Made by a program: the position numbers and the translations under genes. Positions 24,096 through 36,700 of a stretch of 64,000 nucleotides of DNA are shown piece after piece. Numbering within the stretch: position 1 is the stretch's first letter; each line of letters opens with the position of its first letter. The notes under the pieces are model-generated. The model was not told where the DNA came from. It did no database searches and saw only the letters and a list, made by a program, of their open reading frames with translations. Origin of the DNA: Rapana venosa (lineage: Eukaryota; Mollusca; Gastropoda; Neogastropoda; Muricidae); assembly GCA_028751875.1 (NCBI GenBank), contig CM054135.1:2859860-2923859 (forward strand), written 5' to 3'.

Positions 24096-24301
24096 GTGAA
24101 GGGGGGTGGGAAGGAGGTTTCATAATTTCAAAATATCAACAAACAAAACGATAGGCGGGAATGGCGTACAGGTGAATGAACAGATTGACTGACAATCAGA
24201 AACGAAAAGGAGGGGCCAGATATTGGGGAGAGAGGGGATTGGGGAGACAGGGACAAAGACCGACAGCAGACAGACAGGATAGAGAGAGCAGGGAGGGAGT
24301 G

Positions 24302-24801
24302 NNNNNNNNNNNNNNNNNNNNNNNNNNNNNNNNNNNNNNNNNNNNNNNNNNNNNNNNNNNNNNNNNNNNNNNNNNNNNNNNNNNNNNNNNNNNNNNNNNN
24401 NNNNNNNNNNNNNNNNNNNNNNNNNNNNNNNNNNNNNNNNNNNNNNNNNNNNNNNNNNNNNNNNNNNNNNNNNNNNNNNNNNNNNNNNNNNNNNNNNNNN
24501 NNNNNNNNNNNNNNNNNNNNNNNNNNNNNNNNNNNNNNNNNNNNNNNNNNNNNNNNNNNNNNNNNNNNNNNNNNNNNNNNNNNNNNNNNNNNNNNNNNNN
24601 NNNNNNNNNNNNNNNNNNNNNNNNNNNNNNNNNNNNNNNNNNNNNNNNNNNNNNNNNNNNNNNNNNNNNNNNNNNNNNNNNNNNNNNNNNNNNNNNNNNN
24701 NNNNNNNNNNNNNNNNNNNNNNNNNNNNNNNNNNNNNNNNNNNNNNNNNNNNNNNNNNNNNNNNNNNNNNNNNNNNNNNNNNNNNNNNNNNNNNNNNNNN
24801 N
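24302..24801. other. Assembly gap, 500 N
   Basis: Exactly 500 N, a placeholder length. The minisatellite starts right after it, so the array probably continues into the gap. Confidence 0.98.
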
Positions 24802-26111
24802 GGGGGAAATTTGGGAAAAGGAGAACAGGGTGGAGGATGTGATTTGGTAAAGGAGGACAGGGTGGAAGGTAGGTTGGGGTAGAGGAGGACAGGGTTGAGT
24901 GTGGGGTAGAGGAGGACAGGGTGGCGTAGGATAGAAAAAGACAGGATGGAGGGTGGGTAGAGGAGGAAAAGGGTGAATGGTGGGGTAGAGGGGAACATGG
25001 TAGCAGGATGGGTAGGGGTACAAGAGGACAGGGTGGAGGGTGGGGTAGAAGAGAACAGGGTGGAAGTTGTGGTTGGGTAGAAGAGAACAGGGTTGAAAGT
25101 AGGGTGGGGTAGAGGAAGACAGGGTGGAGGGTGGGGTAGATGAGGACAGGGTGGAGGGTAGGGTTACGGAGTACAGGGTGGAGGGTGGGGTAGAGGAAGA
25201 CAGGGTGGAGGGTGAGGTAGGTTAGGGGAGAACTGGGTGGGGGATAAGGTAGTATAGAGGAGGATAGTGTACGATAGGACAGGGTTGAGGGTGGGGTAGG
25301 GTAGAGGAGGACAGGGTGGGTGTGGGTAACATGAGGAAGGGTAGAGGGTAAGGTAGAGGACAGGGTGGGGTATGATAGAGGAGGACATTGTATGGGGTGT
25401 GGTAGGGTATTTTATTTATGTCATTATCCTTTTATATCGAGAATAATGGAATAAGCCCTAATGTGCTTTCTTACATTCAGTCCCCCGTGTGTATGCGGTT
25501 TTGTAAATTATGACTTCTGTTCCCAACGGCCCACAATGGCCTACTTTATGAAAAGCGGAACAGCATTTAACGTGTGCGCAAGATGTTCTGCGTAGAGGAG
25601 GACAGAGTGGAGGGTGGGGTAGAAGAAGACAGGGTGGAGGGTAGATTAGAGGAAGATATGGTGGATGGATTGGTAGATGTGGACAGTTTGGGGGTTGGGG
25701 TAGGGTCGAAAAGGACAGGGTGGAGGGTGGGGTGGGTACAAGGTAGAGGACAGGGTGGAGGTTAGGGTAGAGCAGAACAGGGTGAAGGGTGCAGTAGAGG
25801 AGGACAGGGTAGAGTGTGGGGTAGGGTAGGACAGGGTGGAGGGTGGGGTAGAAGAGGACAGTGTGGAGGGTGAGGTAGATGAGGATAGTGTGGAGGGTGG
25901 GATAGATGAGGACAGGGTGGAGGGTAGGATAGATGAGGACAGGATCAGTTAGAGTAGATTAGGACAGGGTAGAGGGTGGGGTGTGGTAAAAGGAGGGCTG
26001 GGTGGAGGATAGGGTAGAGTAGAACAGGGTGAAGGGTAGGATAAAGGAGGACAGGCTGGCATAGGGTAGAAGAATACAGGCTGGGGTAGTGTAGAAAAAG
26101 AAAGGATGGAG
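24802..26111. repeat. G-rich minisatellite, left block
   Basis: Unit of 24-26 bp built from GAGGACAGGGTGGAGGGT plus GGGGTAGA, repeated with drift and purine-rich on plus. All three minus frames lack stops because the unit's complement reads as Pro/Leu/Ser/Tyr-rich peptides. Interrupted by a SINE-A1 at 25412-25594 and ended by a LINE insertion. Confidence 0.95.
25412..25594 (-). mobile_element. SINE-A1 inside the minisatellite
   Basis: ATAATGGAATAAGCCCTAAT, CCCCGTGTGTATGCGG, then GGAACAGCATTTAACGTG and GCAAGATGTTCTGCG, after which the minisatellite resumes directly (TAGAGGAGGACAGAG). The 5' half of the SINE is missing. Confidence 0.8.
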
Positions 26112-26489
26112 CGTTTGATCACGTCTGCCACAAAGGTCTTTTATACAAACTAAATGTAATTTGCATTCATGGCAAACTCTTGGAGTGGTTTACTGATTAC
26201 CTTTCCGACCGTATCCAAGCAATTATCATTAAAGGTGATCTTATTTAAAAAAATATATATTTGCAGGCGTACTACAGGGATCAGTATTAGGCCCATTTTT
26301 ATTCCTTATTTATCTAAACAATATTGTTAATGACATTCAGCCTTATATTGAATTATTTGCTGACAACACTAGCATTTCTTGGCACTAGATGACCCAAACA
26401 GAGACTTCCGGTATCAACATGGTGGAAAGCCCATTCTACTGATCTTTCTGGAGGAAATTTTGTGAAAACAAACAGCCACTATGACCAGA

Positions 26490-27782
26490 ACCAGAAGCAT
26501 GGGGTCAGTATTGCCGACTGGTCCTCCAAGGTGCTAAAGCTCCAGAAAAGACCAGCTCAACCTCTTTAAACCAAAAGGCGACAAATCGACAAACCAAGCG
26601 CAACCCGCTTACAGCCCCGCAAAAAACCCTTAAAAATCAGGCTCTAGGGTTCGAAGCGTCACTTTCCATCTGTCGCAGTGAGTCACTATTGGATCTAAAA
26701 TGTGAATAATGAACTTAGCAACGCATAAAAAAAACTGAAAAAACGGTATGAAAACAGAATGATACAATCGAAAAAAAACTATTATGTCAAAAAAAAGTAA
26801 ACCACGCAAAGCAGGAGAAGTCCCAAAAAGCAAAAAGTCTCACCCTGTTTTTATGCTGAGCCTAAAAACAAATCCAGGCATCTCCGCCCCCCCCAAAAAA
26901 AGCTTTGGGGAGTATGAAGCAGGGTGGGTGGATGATAAAAAAGAAGAAAACAAAACAGAAGAAAAGAAAAAAATGATAAAACATGACGTCAAAGGTGAAA
27001 AGTCAATCGACAATGACGCAAAATGGGGAAAAGAGGAAACCCCCTTCCCAAATCAGGCCCTCCCCAGATCAAAGGAACCGACTCAGACTTCCCTCGGTCC
27101 TTACTTGCACGTTCCCACAATGAACAAAAAAAACCCAACACGATTAGCTTGTCTTTGGGCCCTCAAGTAGCATCAAAAAAAAGCTTACTATCAAAACATC
27201 AAGAAAGTGGGGAAAGAAGCTACCCCGGACTGAACCTGCCCAGACTGTGTCATGCTGCTAGGCATCAACGACATAAAAGGGGAAGGATCCTGCAGTGTGG
27301 AAAAGCCAGGGCGCGGCTGAAAAGGTGTTCAAAAATTTTTCCCGAAGTCACATTTGTATGCACGGGGGCGATCCCAGCAAAAAAAACTCCTGGAACAAGA
27401 CGGGTGTCAAAACCCAGTTTTCGGGAAATCGTGAAAAAAAACTCAAAAACTTTTTCTCATTGGTCAGGGAAACTTGTCTTTAAAACACCTGAAAGATGAC
27501 TTCTTTAAATTATCTGGTGCGGGCAATGTTGCCAAACCCTTTGGGACTCCCCTGAGTCAGCTGTTTTGGGAACGGCCACAAAGAAACAGGACGCGGGGGT
27601 TTTGGTCCCAAAAACACTGGCCGTCTTTTAAAGGGCAATTTTGGTCGACAGACTCATCACTGCTCCCACCTGACTGTACCCCTCCACCACCTCCATGGGC
27701 TTCTCCATTTAATAACATTAATGTTTCATCAACTGTCACCTTACCGCCGCTCACTCACTCACCAATTTATGGAAGTCCATGA
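26490..27782 (+). pseudogene. ORF1 of nested LINE, broken, esterase-like block
   Basis: A Lys-rich start (MSKKSKPRKAGEVPKSKK at 26784) passes through frame breaks to a segment reading CVMLLGINDIKGEG near 27247-27290 in one frame and then EVTFVCTGAIPA near 27342. The GIND followed by a helix and a VTFV strand resembles block III of SGNH/GDSL esterases, known from ORF1 proteins of some CR1-type LINEs. Block V and the catalytic Ser block were not located with confidence. A Pro-rich stretch lies near 27665-27700. A decayed RNA-binding/esterase ORF1 is the best reading, but it rests on one motif. Confidence 0.5.
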
Positions 27783-28084
27783 CTTTTCAAACCGGGTTTT
27801 GGTTTTTGGTTTGGGGGTTAAATTTATTTATTTATTTTTCCCTTGTTAACTCCCAAAGCATTCACTGTCTTATTCTACCGTTGACTTCCGATTTATTTTT
27901 GCAGTACGGGCTTTACGTTTGTTTTTAATTTTAGTCACTGATCTTTCCACGTCATTTTTAATTGTTTTTATGTATGCGAATTATTAACCAAAATCAATTG
28001 ACAAACATTGGATTCAAGTTCTTTACCATGGGAAAAAAAAAAACCCAAAAAAAACTTGGTCATGTCATTCAACGTTTAGGTTTT

Positions 28085-31000
28085 AAAAATCTTGCGTGGA
28101 ATGCCGCAGCATAGCCCCCAACTTGTTGGGTTTTACACAGTTTTTAACTACTGAAAATTCTATTATTAGCCTTCAATCCCTAATGTGGTTTTAAGCAAAA
28201 ATGCCTAAATAAAAAATTTTATACCCACCCTGTGGGGACTGTGATACAAATCTAAAGAAAAATTGCCATTTTGTCGGCGGGGGTTTTAGGTATGATAACT
28301 TGTTTTTTCTCCTATATGAAACAAAAGCAGATTATTCTTTGGGGGGGCAGTAATTTAAAAAAGATGACATTTTTAAAAAAAGTTTTGTATTTTACCCAAA
28401 GGTCCAAAAAAATGACAACCTGAGGGTTTAAAAAAAAAGACTTACAAAACATAAATGGATTTTTTTGGGCGATTTCATTCTTCCCCCCTTTTTTGGGGGT
28501 TTTGGGTGCTCTACTAACTAGCAACCGTTTGGTAGAAAAATATTGGGGTTTCAAAGTTTTTTAAAAATTTTAAATGAGGTGAGAAACCCAAAGAATTCCT
28601 GATGTTTCTAGTAAAACCAAGTGTTTTTGTTTAAAAATTTAAATATCCCAGTTTAGCTATCTTTGCTATTGGAAGTTGAAGGGGATTGTTTTTGGAAGTT
28701 CATTGCCCTTTCGTTGTCTTTTGAGGCCCTTTGCATTCGACTAACCAATTGGGATTAATTCCAAAATTTTTGATAAAAATTGGCTGAGGAGTTCTTTTCA
28801 ATCATTCCTTCAGGCTGATTTAAGATCGAAGAGGTGATGAGATCGTTTTATTCAATTTGGGGCAAAGCCATACTGCAGTGGTTTTCTTTTTCCCAAACAC
28901 AAAAGCAAAAGAATGGAAACAACGGCAATAGATGGGGGACAAAAACATGTGGGGATGCAGTAAAAAAAAAAGAAAGTTTAAAAAATATGGTTAAAAGATC
29001 AATCAAAAAGAAAATTTTATTTGTATAAGTATGCTAAAACTCAATGTAAAAGAAAAATTGCGGCAAAAAAACAGTATTGGACAGAAATTTTGTATAAATG
29101 AAGTATCAGAAACCAGGTTTACTAAAGTTTTGGAAAAAAGTAGTGAAATGAAAATGGATTTCAGCTTTCCCCAATCCCAAACAAATTTTAAAATTAAAAG
29201 TTTTTCCCAAAATAATTTAAAAAGAGAAGCTTTTTTTCAATGTTTTCAGATAATAGTTCATCAGTGAATCAAAAATATCGAAATTTTTGAAAAAAACAAA
29301 TAAATCAAACAAATTGTATCTTTTAAATGTGTTATTTAAACCCCCATTTAATATGATGATTTTTTGAAACTTTAGATTCTTTTTCACATAACAAAACGGC
29401 TGTTGGGGGCTGTTGGGAATTTACAAATCTGGTTTAAAAGCCTTTAAAATGGAAAAAACTTTTTTTTCATTTTTCCCCGAATGTTGAAAATGGCCCCTTT
29501 CCCCAAAAAACTGGAGGGAGTCGATTGATCCCCAAATTGAAGAAAGGTAAACTGCGGTCTCGATAGTAGCTACAGGCCAATTTTCCCTTACTCCATGGGG
29601 TAAGAATGGGAAAAAAAAAAATTTCTAAGCGTTTATTTTATTTTTTTGAAAAAAATAAAGTGACCCAAAAAACAGGCTGGTTTTCGAAAGGGAAAATTAC
29701 TTTGACCATTAGTTAAACTTAAAAACATCAAATTAAAAAGCAATTTTTTCCAAACGAAAAAAATGGGTTGCCCCATTTTTTGATGTAAAAAAAAGCCTAT
29801 GTGGTTTGCTGTCAATTGCTACATAAAAATTTAAAATCATTTGGTATTTAAAGGAATTTATAAATATCTCAAAATTTCTTTTCGGATAGATCATTTTTTA
29901 CTAAATTTGGGTTTCCCTTACTCATTTTTAAAGCTATCGAATTGGGTTTACCCCAAGGGGGTCATACTTGCACCCATTTGTTTTCTTTTCTTTTACATGA
30001 TTCCCCAGCTCTTTGTCACCTATATCAAATTGTTCAGTAGCAGATGATATTGCTATTTGGGTAAAAATCACTTAGGAAAAACCGAAAAGAGGTGATCAAA
30101 TTTTGTTGAAAAATATTCAGGAAGAAAATAAAAATTTTTATTTATGAAAGAAAACGATTGATTTTTCGCGAAAAAGGCTTGTGCTTTTTTTTAAGGTGAA
30201 ACGCATTAAAATTTCCCTATGAAATTAGAAGGAAAGGTGCTTCAATAAAAAAGTGTCAAAATTTTAGGTGTAATTTTTTCTAGAAAGTTGAATTGGGAAA
30301 TGCACATCAACCCAAAAAATAATGAAGCTAGGGGAAAAAACTTAATTTTCCCAAAGATAATAAGTTCTGGCATGGGTTCAAGACAACGACTCTGAACATC
30401 TGGGTTGTCCTTGGTACGTTCAAAAATTAAAATACGGACAAGAAGTTTTTTTTCTGCTGCAGATTTCTCTTAAAAAATTTCAAAGTTAGACGTAAAGCAG
30501 TAAAGATTCTTGGGTTCCGGGGAGCAAATAAGAATAATTTAAAGAAGCTCATTTACATCTCTTTTGTCAGGAAAGGGGGGTATAAAAAATGTGGTTCGTT
30601 TTTCTCTATTTCCCAAAATTTAGTAAAAGAGGAAATATTTATTAATCAAGACCTTTTTCCTAAACGGGGACGCAATATTTTATTTCTGCAGCCAAATTTT
30701 AAAAATTACAGACACATTTATGAAAGAAATGACATCGATTTCAACAATTCCAATTTTTCCTTGTTCCACAATCTCCTTGGAACTTTTCAGCTAAATTTGA
30801 CATTTATAACAAATAAAGAAAAATGAAATCAAAAAACTTCTCACCGTGATGTAAAAAGTCACTTGAAAATTTTAATTCTAATCATTAAAAATGTTACTGA
30901 GGATCTGTATTAGAAAAGGGAAAAGTGGTCTGTATGTGATTTCCCACTTTTAAAATTCAAAAAATCTTTTCTTTAGGACAAAATTTTTTATTTTTACTTC

Positions 31001-31620
31001 TAATTATTTTCAATTCTTTTGGCTTTTAATTTTTTGTCTGATCTGCTATTTATGTTTGCCCCAAATTTGTTTTTTCGTGACCAAAGGGAGTGTTTAAAGG
31101 CATTAAGTCATGGCATGGGTAAAAAAAAGGAATGATTTTATTTTAATAAAATTCCTGATAAATTCTATTGAAGCAGGGGCTCGGCATACTTTTTTGCTGG
31201 GTCCCCCTTCATTGTGGAATTTATTCGAATGGCTGGTTGATTCTTTGGCAAAAAAGGTGCCTCTGAATTAAATTTGAAGTTTTTATTCTAAACTTGCATT
31301 GTCTCTTATAAAATTTATTCAAGTTAATGAAATGCATACATTCAAAGATTATAGAAAAAAAATTTCAACAGTTTCCTTGCCCACGGAAATTTGAAATTTT
31401 AATTCATAAACTGAGATTAAATGCAGGAATAAAATTTTAAAAAATGAAAAATGTTGTTGTTCTTTCCCCTTCAGCCCCATTTGTTTTTTGTTGCCCAAAT
31501 TTTCTTGACAGTATAAAAGGAGAGGTTTGTTTTCAAAAGAAATTTTTCCACTATCAAGAAGTTTTTTTACCTTTAGCAATTCATGTGTCAGTTTCTGAAA
31601 TAAATTTTTCTTCACTGTAA
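28085..31620 (+). pseudogene. ORF2 of nested LINE, endonuclease and reverse transcriptase, broken
   Basis: An APE-like start is visible near 28095 (LAWNAA, then a GFTQFLTTEN segment). The reverse transcriptase follows: SYRPI near 29568, AGFRKG at 29672-29690, a YPKGVILAP segment replacing the usual PQGS-type motif near 29950, and VADDIAIW at 30039-30062, which is the catalytic ADD core. Downstream to 31620 the frame is lost repeatedly. Long A and T runs break nearly every domain. It cannot make a working enzyme as shown; some breaks may be sequencing errors. Confidence 0.65.
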
Positions 31621-33737
31621 AAAACCTTTTTCTGTAATTACAATATTATTAAAATATATATATTTTATATATATTTATTATATTTTTTATATATAAATTT
31701 AAAATTTTATTAAAAAATAATTTAATATATTTTATTTATTTATGTATATACATTATATATATTTATATATATGTATATATTTATATACTTTATGTGAGTG
31801 TGGATGTGGGTGGTGTAGGGGAAAAGAAAAAGAGAGAGAGAGAGAGAGATGCGTGTGTAATAATAGGTACTTGGGTGTGAATGCGGGTGTGTCTAAATCA
31901 CCATGTAGTGAATAGACATTAAACAAAACAAAACAAACAATTCTTGGCACTAAATGACCCAAACATTGGTGCTGACATACTTAATTCTGATCTTAGGAAG
32001 ATATGTGCCTCGGCCAAGCGCTATAAAGTAAACTTTAATGCTGAAAAAACAAAATTGTTAAACTGTCACTGAAATGATGACACATTCTTACCTTTATCAT
32101 TTGATTTGACTCGCCTCGAAAGCACTGACAAGCATCAACACTTGGGTATTGTTCTCCAAGGTGACTGCAAATGGGACGACCACATTAAAAACATTGTAAA
32201 TACTGGTACCATGTTGGTTTCTTGTCTGAAGACTTACAAATACAAGCTTAATAGAAAACCCTGAAATAATGAATAAATCTTTTATTTTGCCAACATTTTG
32301 ACTAATCCCGACACCGTATGGGATAAATGCACGTAACAATATCTGATCATTGGAGGCCTTGCATCTCAAACGCATTAAGAAACAATTACGAGCTGCTCGT
32401 CGAACAAACCCACGAAAACATATATCGGAGTCAGCTTCTCTCTCTTAGGAAAGGAGAGCCAGACACTAAACTAGTTCGGTATACAAAATGTTTTTTTTTG
32501 TTTTTTTTTTTTCTTTTTTTTTTTTGACAACTTATGTCCTGGCTATCTATCTGATCTAGTCCCAGGTTTGGTTTCTGACAGAAATTCTTATCACAGACGG
32601 AGACCCCTAGAGCGTAGTGTACCAAAATGTAATATAGAATTATATCGTAAATCTCTCATTCTCTCTACTACTAACCACTGGAATTCTTTACCTGATCATA
32701 TAAAAAAGACTCAAACTCTTCAAGCCTGTTACAACGGCATTTGTCAGCTGAAGATGCTGTGGTGCCCACCTATTTTAATTTTGGGGAGAGAAGGCAGCAG
32801 GTATTTCATTGTCGCCTACGTCTGGGTATTAGTGATTTGAAGGCAGAAAAGTGTGACCGTCATATAGAAAATGATCCAGTATGTGATTGTGGCAATGCCC
32901 TTAAGACAGCTGAACACTACTTGCTTTACTGTCTACATTACAATCTTTCTTGTAAAATACAATTCAACCCTGTCTCCTAACTATCTATGTGTGCAAATTC
33001 TCTTATCAGGCAGCACTGAACTTTCACGTGAAACTAATATCCTTATCTTTAAAACTGTACATCGTTTTATTTTTTATTCAAAGCGCTTCTAATTAATTTT
33101 AAGTTAATTCAACATGGACAATTGATTTAGTATATTTGGTGTCTATACACTCAATGTTTGACTATCCTTTGTATTGCTTAACATTTTTCTACCTGCTCCA
33201 ACTAATATCTCTAGTTTTTGTCTGTTGTAGGACCTTGGTTTGCTTGTTTTGATGTTTTGACTGTTCGTGTGTTAGCTGGCTGATCTGTTTCTCCGTTTTT
33301 GTTTTGGTTTTTTGTTTTTCGTTTGGTGTTTGTTTATCTTCATTTTATCCTGCAGCTAGTTGTTGTTTGTGTCTGCTGTGGTTAGTCCCTTTTCTTCATC
33401 ATTTACTTTTTCATGACTAATAATCTGGATGAGTTGAACAGTATTGGATCTGGAAATTCTACCAAGCGATTGCCTATTTAATCTAAGACATTCTTTTGGG
33501 GAATCTATTAAGTTTATTTCACTATCTGTACATAATGGATGAAGTACATTATTCTAGCTTAGCATTTTTTCCGTTTATATCATTTGGTCAGTGTATAGAT
33601 TATCAGTCGACAAAGGGATAGTTGGAGTTGTACTTGAGCAAAAAAATCTATTAAAATTTTGCTGTTGCTATATGTTTGATTATGTTCCTTATGGCATCTT
33701 GTTCCATGCTTATTAGTGAAATAAACCTATTTAAACC

Positions 33738-36700
33738 AAGGATGAGGGTGTGGTAAGGTAAAGGAGAACAGGGTGATGGTAGAGAGACAGGGGAAGGGTA
33801 GAGTACAGAGAAGAAAAGACATGGTGGAGGGTGGTAAGAAGAGGACAGGTGGATGGGTTGTATAAGCAGGACAGAGGGGTAGGGTTAAGAAGGCTCGGTG
33901 GGTAAGGTAGAAAAATACGGGTTGAGGTGGGGTAGAGACTGTTGAAGGGATGGGTAGATCTGGACATGTGGATGGTGGGGTAAGTAGAGAGAACAGGGGT
34001 GGAGGGTGGAGTAGATGAGGACAGGGTGGAGGGTTGGGTAGGGTAGAGTAGAACAAGGCGAAGGGTGTAGAGGGGAAAGGAGGAAAGGGTCGATGGAAGG
34101 GTAGAGAAGGACAGGGTGGAGGGTGGGTTAGAGTAAACGAGGACAAGGTGGAATAGGAGAGAGGAGAACAGGGTGGAGGGTGGGTAGACGAGACAGGGTG
34201 GAAAGTGGGTTAGGGCAGGGGTGGAGGGTGGTGTAGGGTAGAGGAGGAAAGGGTCGATGTATTAGAGAGGAGGACAAGATTGAGGGGTGGGGCTCAAAGG
34301 AGAAAGGTGGAGGGTCCGTAGTGAGGAATGGTGGAGGGTGGGTAGAGACAAGTGGGGTTGTGAGAGACAGGTCGAGTAAGATAGAGACGGCAGGTGGAAG
34401 CTGGTAGGGTAGACGAGGACAGGTGGAAGCTGGGAAGGCGAAGGAGGACAGGCTGAGGGTGGGGTAGGGTATTAGAGGAAGGGTCAAGTGTAGTTAAAGG
34501 AGGACAGGTGGAGGGTTCTGGAAGGAGGAGGTAGGGTGGAGGCTGGTTAAGAGTACATGGTTGATGGTGTAGGAGGACTGGTTATGCATAGGGAGAGGAG
34601 GACAGTGGAGGGTGGGTAGGTAAGACGAGGACAAGATGGAAGGGCGGGGTAAGGAGGACAAGTGGAGGTATATGTAAGAGGATGACAGGTGGAGGGTAAG
34701 AGAGGAGGACAGGGTTGGGAGGGTAGAGTAAGAGAGGACAGCGTTTGATAAGTGGGGAAGAGGACAGGGTTTTGAGGTTGGGGTTACGGTAGAAGACATG
34801 TCAAGGATTGGTGTGTAGAGGACAGGGTGAGGTGGGTATAGAAGAAAACAGGGTGGAGATGGAGTTGAGGGGGCAGGATGTAATGTAAGAAGAGTTGGAC
34901 GGGTTGAGGGAATGGGTAGGGTACAGGAGGACAGGTGAGCTAAGGATGGGTAGAGGAGGACGGTTGAGGGTAGGTAGAGAGAACACCTGTGGATTGGGTC
35001 CGAGGAAGACACAGTGGATGGTAGGGTAGGTTGTTTTAGGGTGGAGGGTCGGGTATGTGAGGACAAGGTTTATGTGGTAAGGTAGGAAAGGGTGAAGATG
35101 GGAAGTAGGACAGGTAGAGGCAGGGTAGAGAAAGACAGGGTTGTGGTGGGGTAGAGGACATGGTGAGGTGGGGAAAGGTAGAGAGGGTGGATGGTGGAGT
35201 AAGAGGGGACGGGGTGAAGGGTGGGATTGTGTAGGAAGTTTACATCTTGGTAGGGTAAAGGAATACAGGATGGGTAGGGCGGAGGAGGGCAAGGTGAAGG
35301 TATGGTAGAGGAGGACAGGGTTGAGTGGTAGTGTTAAGAGGACAGAGGTAGTGTAGAGAGGACAGGTTTTAGTATGTTGGAGAGTCAGGGTGGTAGGGTA
35401 AATAGGATGAAGGGTAGAGAGTAGTGTTGATGAAGCGGGGAGGTGGGTGGGGGTAGATATGAGGAGGATATTTAGAGTTTGGGTAGCGTGGAACAAGGAC
35501 AGAGTGGAGGGTAGTAAGAGGAGAACAGTCGAAGAGCAAGGTACAAGAAGGACAGGGTGGGGGTATGGCAGAGGAGGTCAGTTAGGAAAGTGTAGAAAAA
35601 GAAACGTGAAGGTGGGTAGTGTAATGGAGACAATGTGAAGATAGAAATCAGGAGAAATGTAGGGTAGATGACGACTGGGTGGAAGTTGCGGTATAGGGAC
35701 AGGGTGGAAGGTGGGGTAGAGGATAGGTTGGTTAGTGTATAGGGAAGTATGGAGTAGGGTAGAGGAGGACAGGGTGGAGTGTAGAGTAAAAGAGGACGGT
35801 GGAGGGTAGGGTAAATAAGTACATGGTGGGAGGTAGGTTAGAGGAGGACAGGTTTTTGTAGGGTAAAGAGGACAGGTATAGGGGTCGCGAGAGGGTAGAG
35901 TAGACATCTGGAGGTAGGGTAGAGGAGAAACAGGGTGGCGGGTAAGTAACGGAAAACAGGGTGGGTAGGGTAGAGGAGAGAGGGTGGGTAAATGAAGAAT
36001 ATGACAGAGTTGATTCTCATAGGGTAAAGAAGACAAGTAAGGAATGAGTAAGTAGGACAGGTTTTGGGTTAGGTAGAGAGGACAGGATGGAATAGGGTAG
36101 AAAAAGACAGGATGGAGGGTGGGGGTAGAGGAGGAAAGGGTCAAGGGTGGAATGGAGGGGGACAGGATAGCGGGTAGCGTAGGTGTAGAGGAGGACAGTG
36201 TGGAGGGTGGGGTAAAGGAGAACAGGGTGGAAGATGTGGTTGGGTAGAGGAGGACAGCGTAGAAGGTAGGGTGGGGTAGAGGAAGACAGGATGGAGGTTG
36301 AGAGGACAGGGTGGAGGGTAGGGTAAATAAAACAGTTGGAGGGAAGGGTAGAGTAGACAGGGTGGGTAGAGAAGACTGGGTAGAGGGTGAGTAGGTAGGG
36401 GAAGACTGGTGGGTGAAACGGTACTCTAAGTAGGCTTGTAAACAGGAAAGGAATGAGGGTGGGGGTAGATACAAGGAGGACATGGGGTGTATGTGAGAGA
36501 AGGTGGAGGGTTGGTAAGAGGAACAGGTGCGTAGTTAGAGGAGACAGAGTTATGATATCGTAAGTAGGACAGGTAGAGGTGCGGTCACACCACCCACCCT
36601 ACCCTGTCCTACCCTTCCCACCCTCCACCTTTTTACTCCTCTACCCACCCTCCAACCCTGTCCCCCCTCAACCCTATACCCAACCACCCTTTCCTACCTT

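Larger units (their letters stand above)
26401..31940 (+). mobile_element. Second LINE nested in the first, about 5.5 kb
   Basis: Flanked by a 25 bp direct repeat (26376-26400 and 31941-31965, one mismatch) that lies in the coding part of the host LINE. Removing one copy plus the insert restores the host LINE reading order apart from one missing base. The element has a first open frame with a GIND block, an APE-like endonuclease start, a reverse transcriptase, an AT/GA-rich 3' region and a tail of AAAC/AAAAC repeats. Strongly AT-rich, with long homopolymers and many frame breaks. Likely a CR1/Jockey-group element, clade not assigned. Confidence 0.82.
26112..33737 (+). mobile_element. 5'-truncated Jockey-like LINE, split by a second LINE
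   Basis: Non-LTR element inserted into the minisatellite. Left part 26112-26400 encodes reverse-transcriptase palm sequence: FDHVCHKGLLYKL, then after a frame break GVLQGSVLGPFLFLIYLNN and LFADNTSI (catalytic FADD altered to FADN). Right part 31966-33737 continues with DPNIGADILNSDLRKICASA and ends with a Cys/His tail at 32890-32935 (CDCGNALKTAEHYLLYC) and a 3' UTR. A direct repeat AAGGATGGAG (26102-26111) and AAGGATGAG (33738-33746) flanks it. An uninterrupted minisatellite unit at 37060-37090 shows the empty site. Stops and frame breaks make it inactive. Placing it near Jockey/I elements is inference from the motifs. Confidence 0.8.

Noticed and set aside
24120..25023. Open frames spanning the first N block
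   Set aside because: Most residues are unknown (N), and the rest is minisatellite. The same applies to frames over 40999-41498.
34494..36483. Minus open frames of 190-301 codons of the same type
   Set aside because: Same repeat artefact as above.
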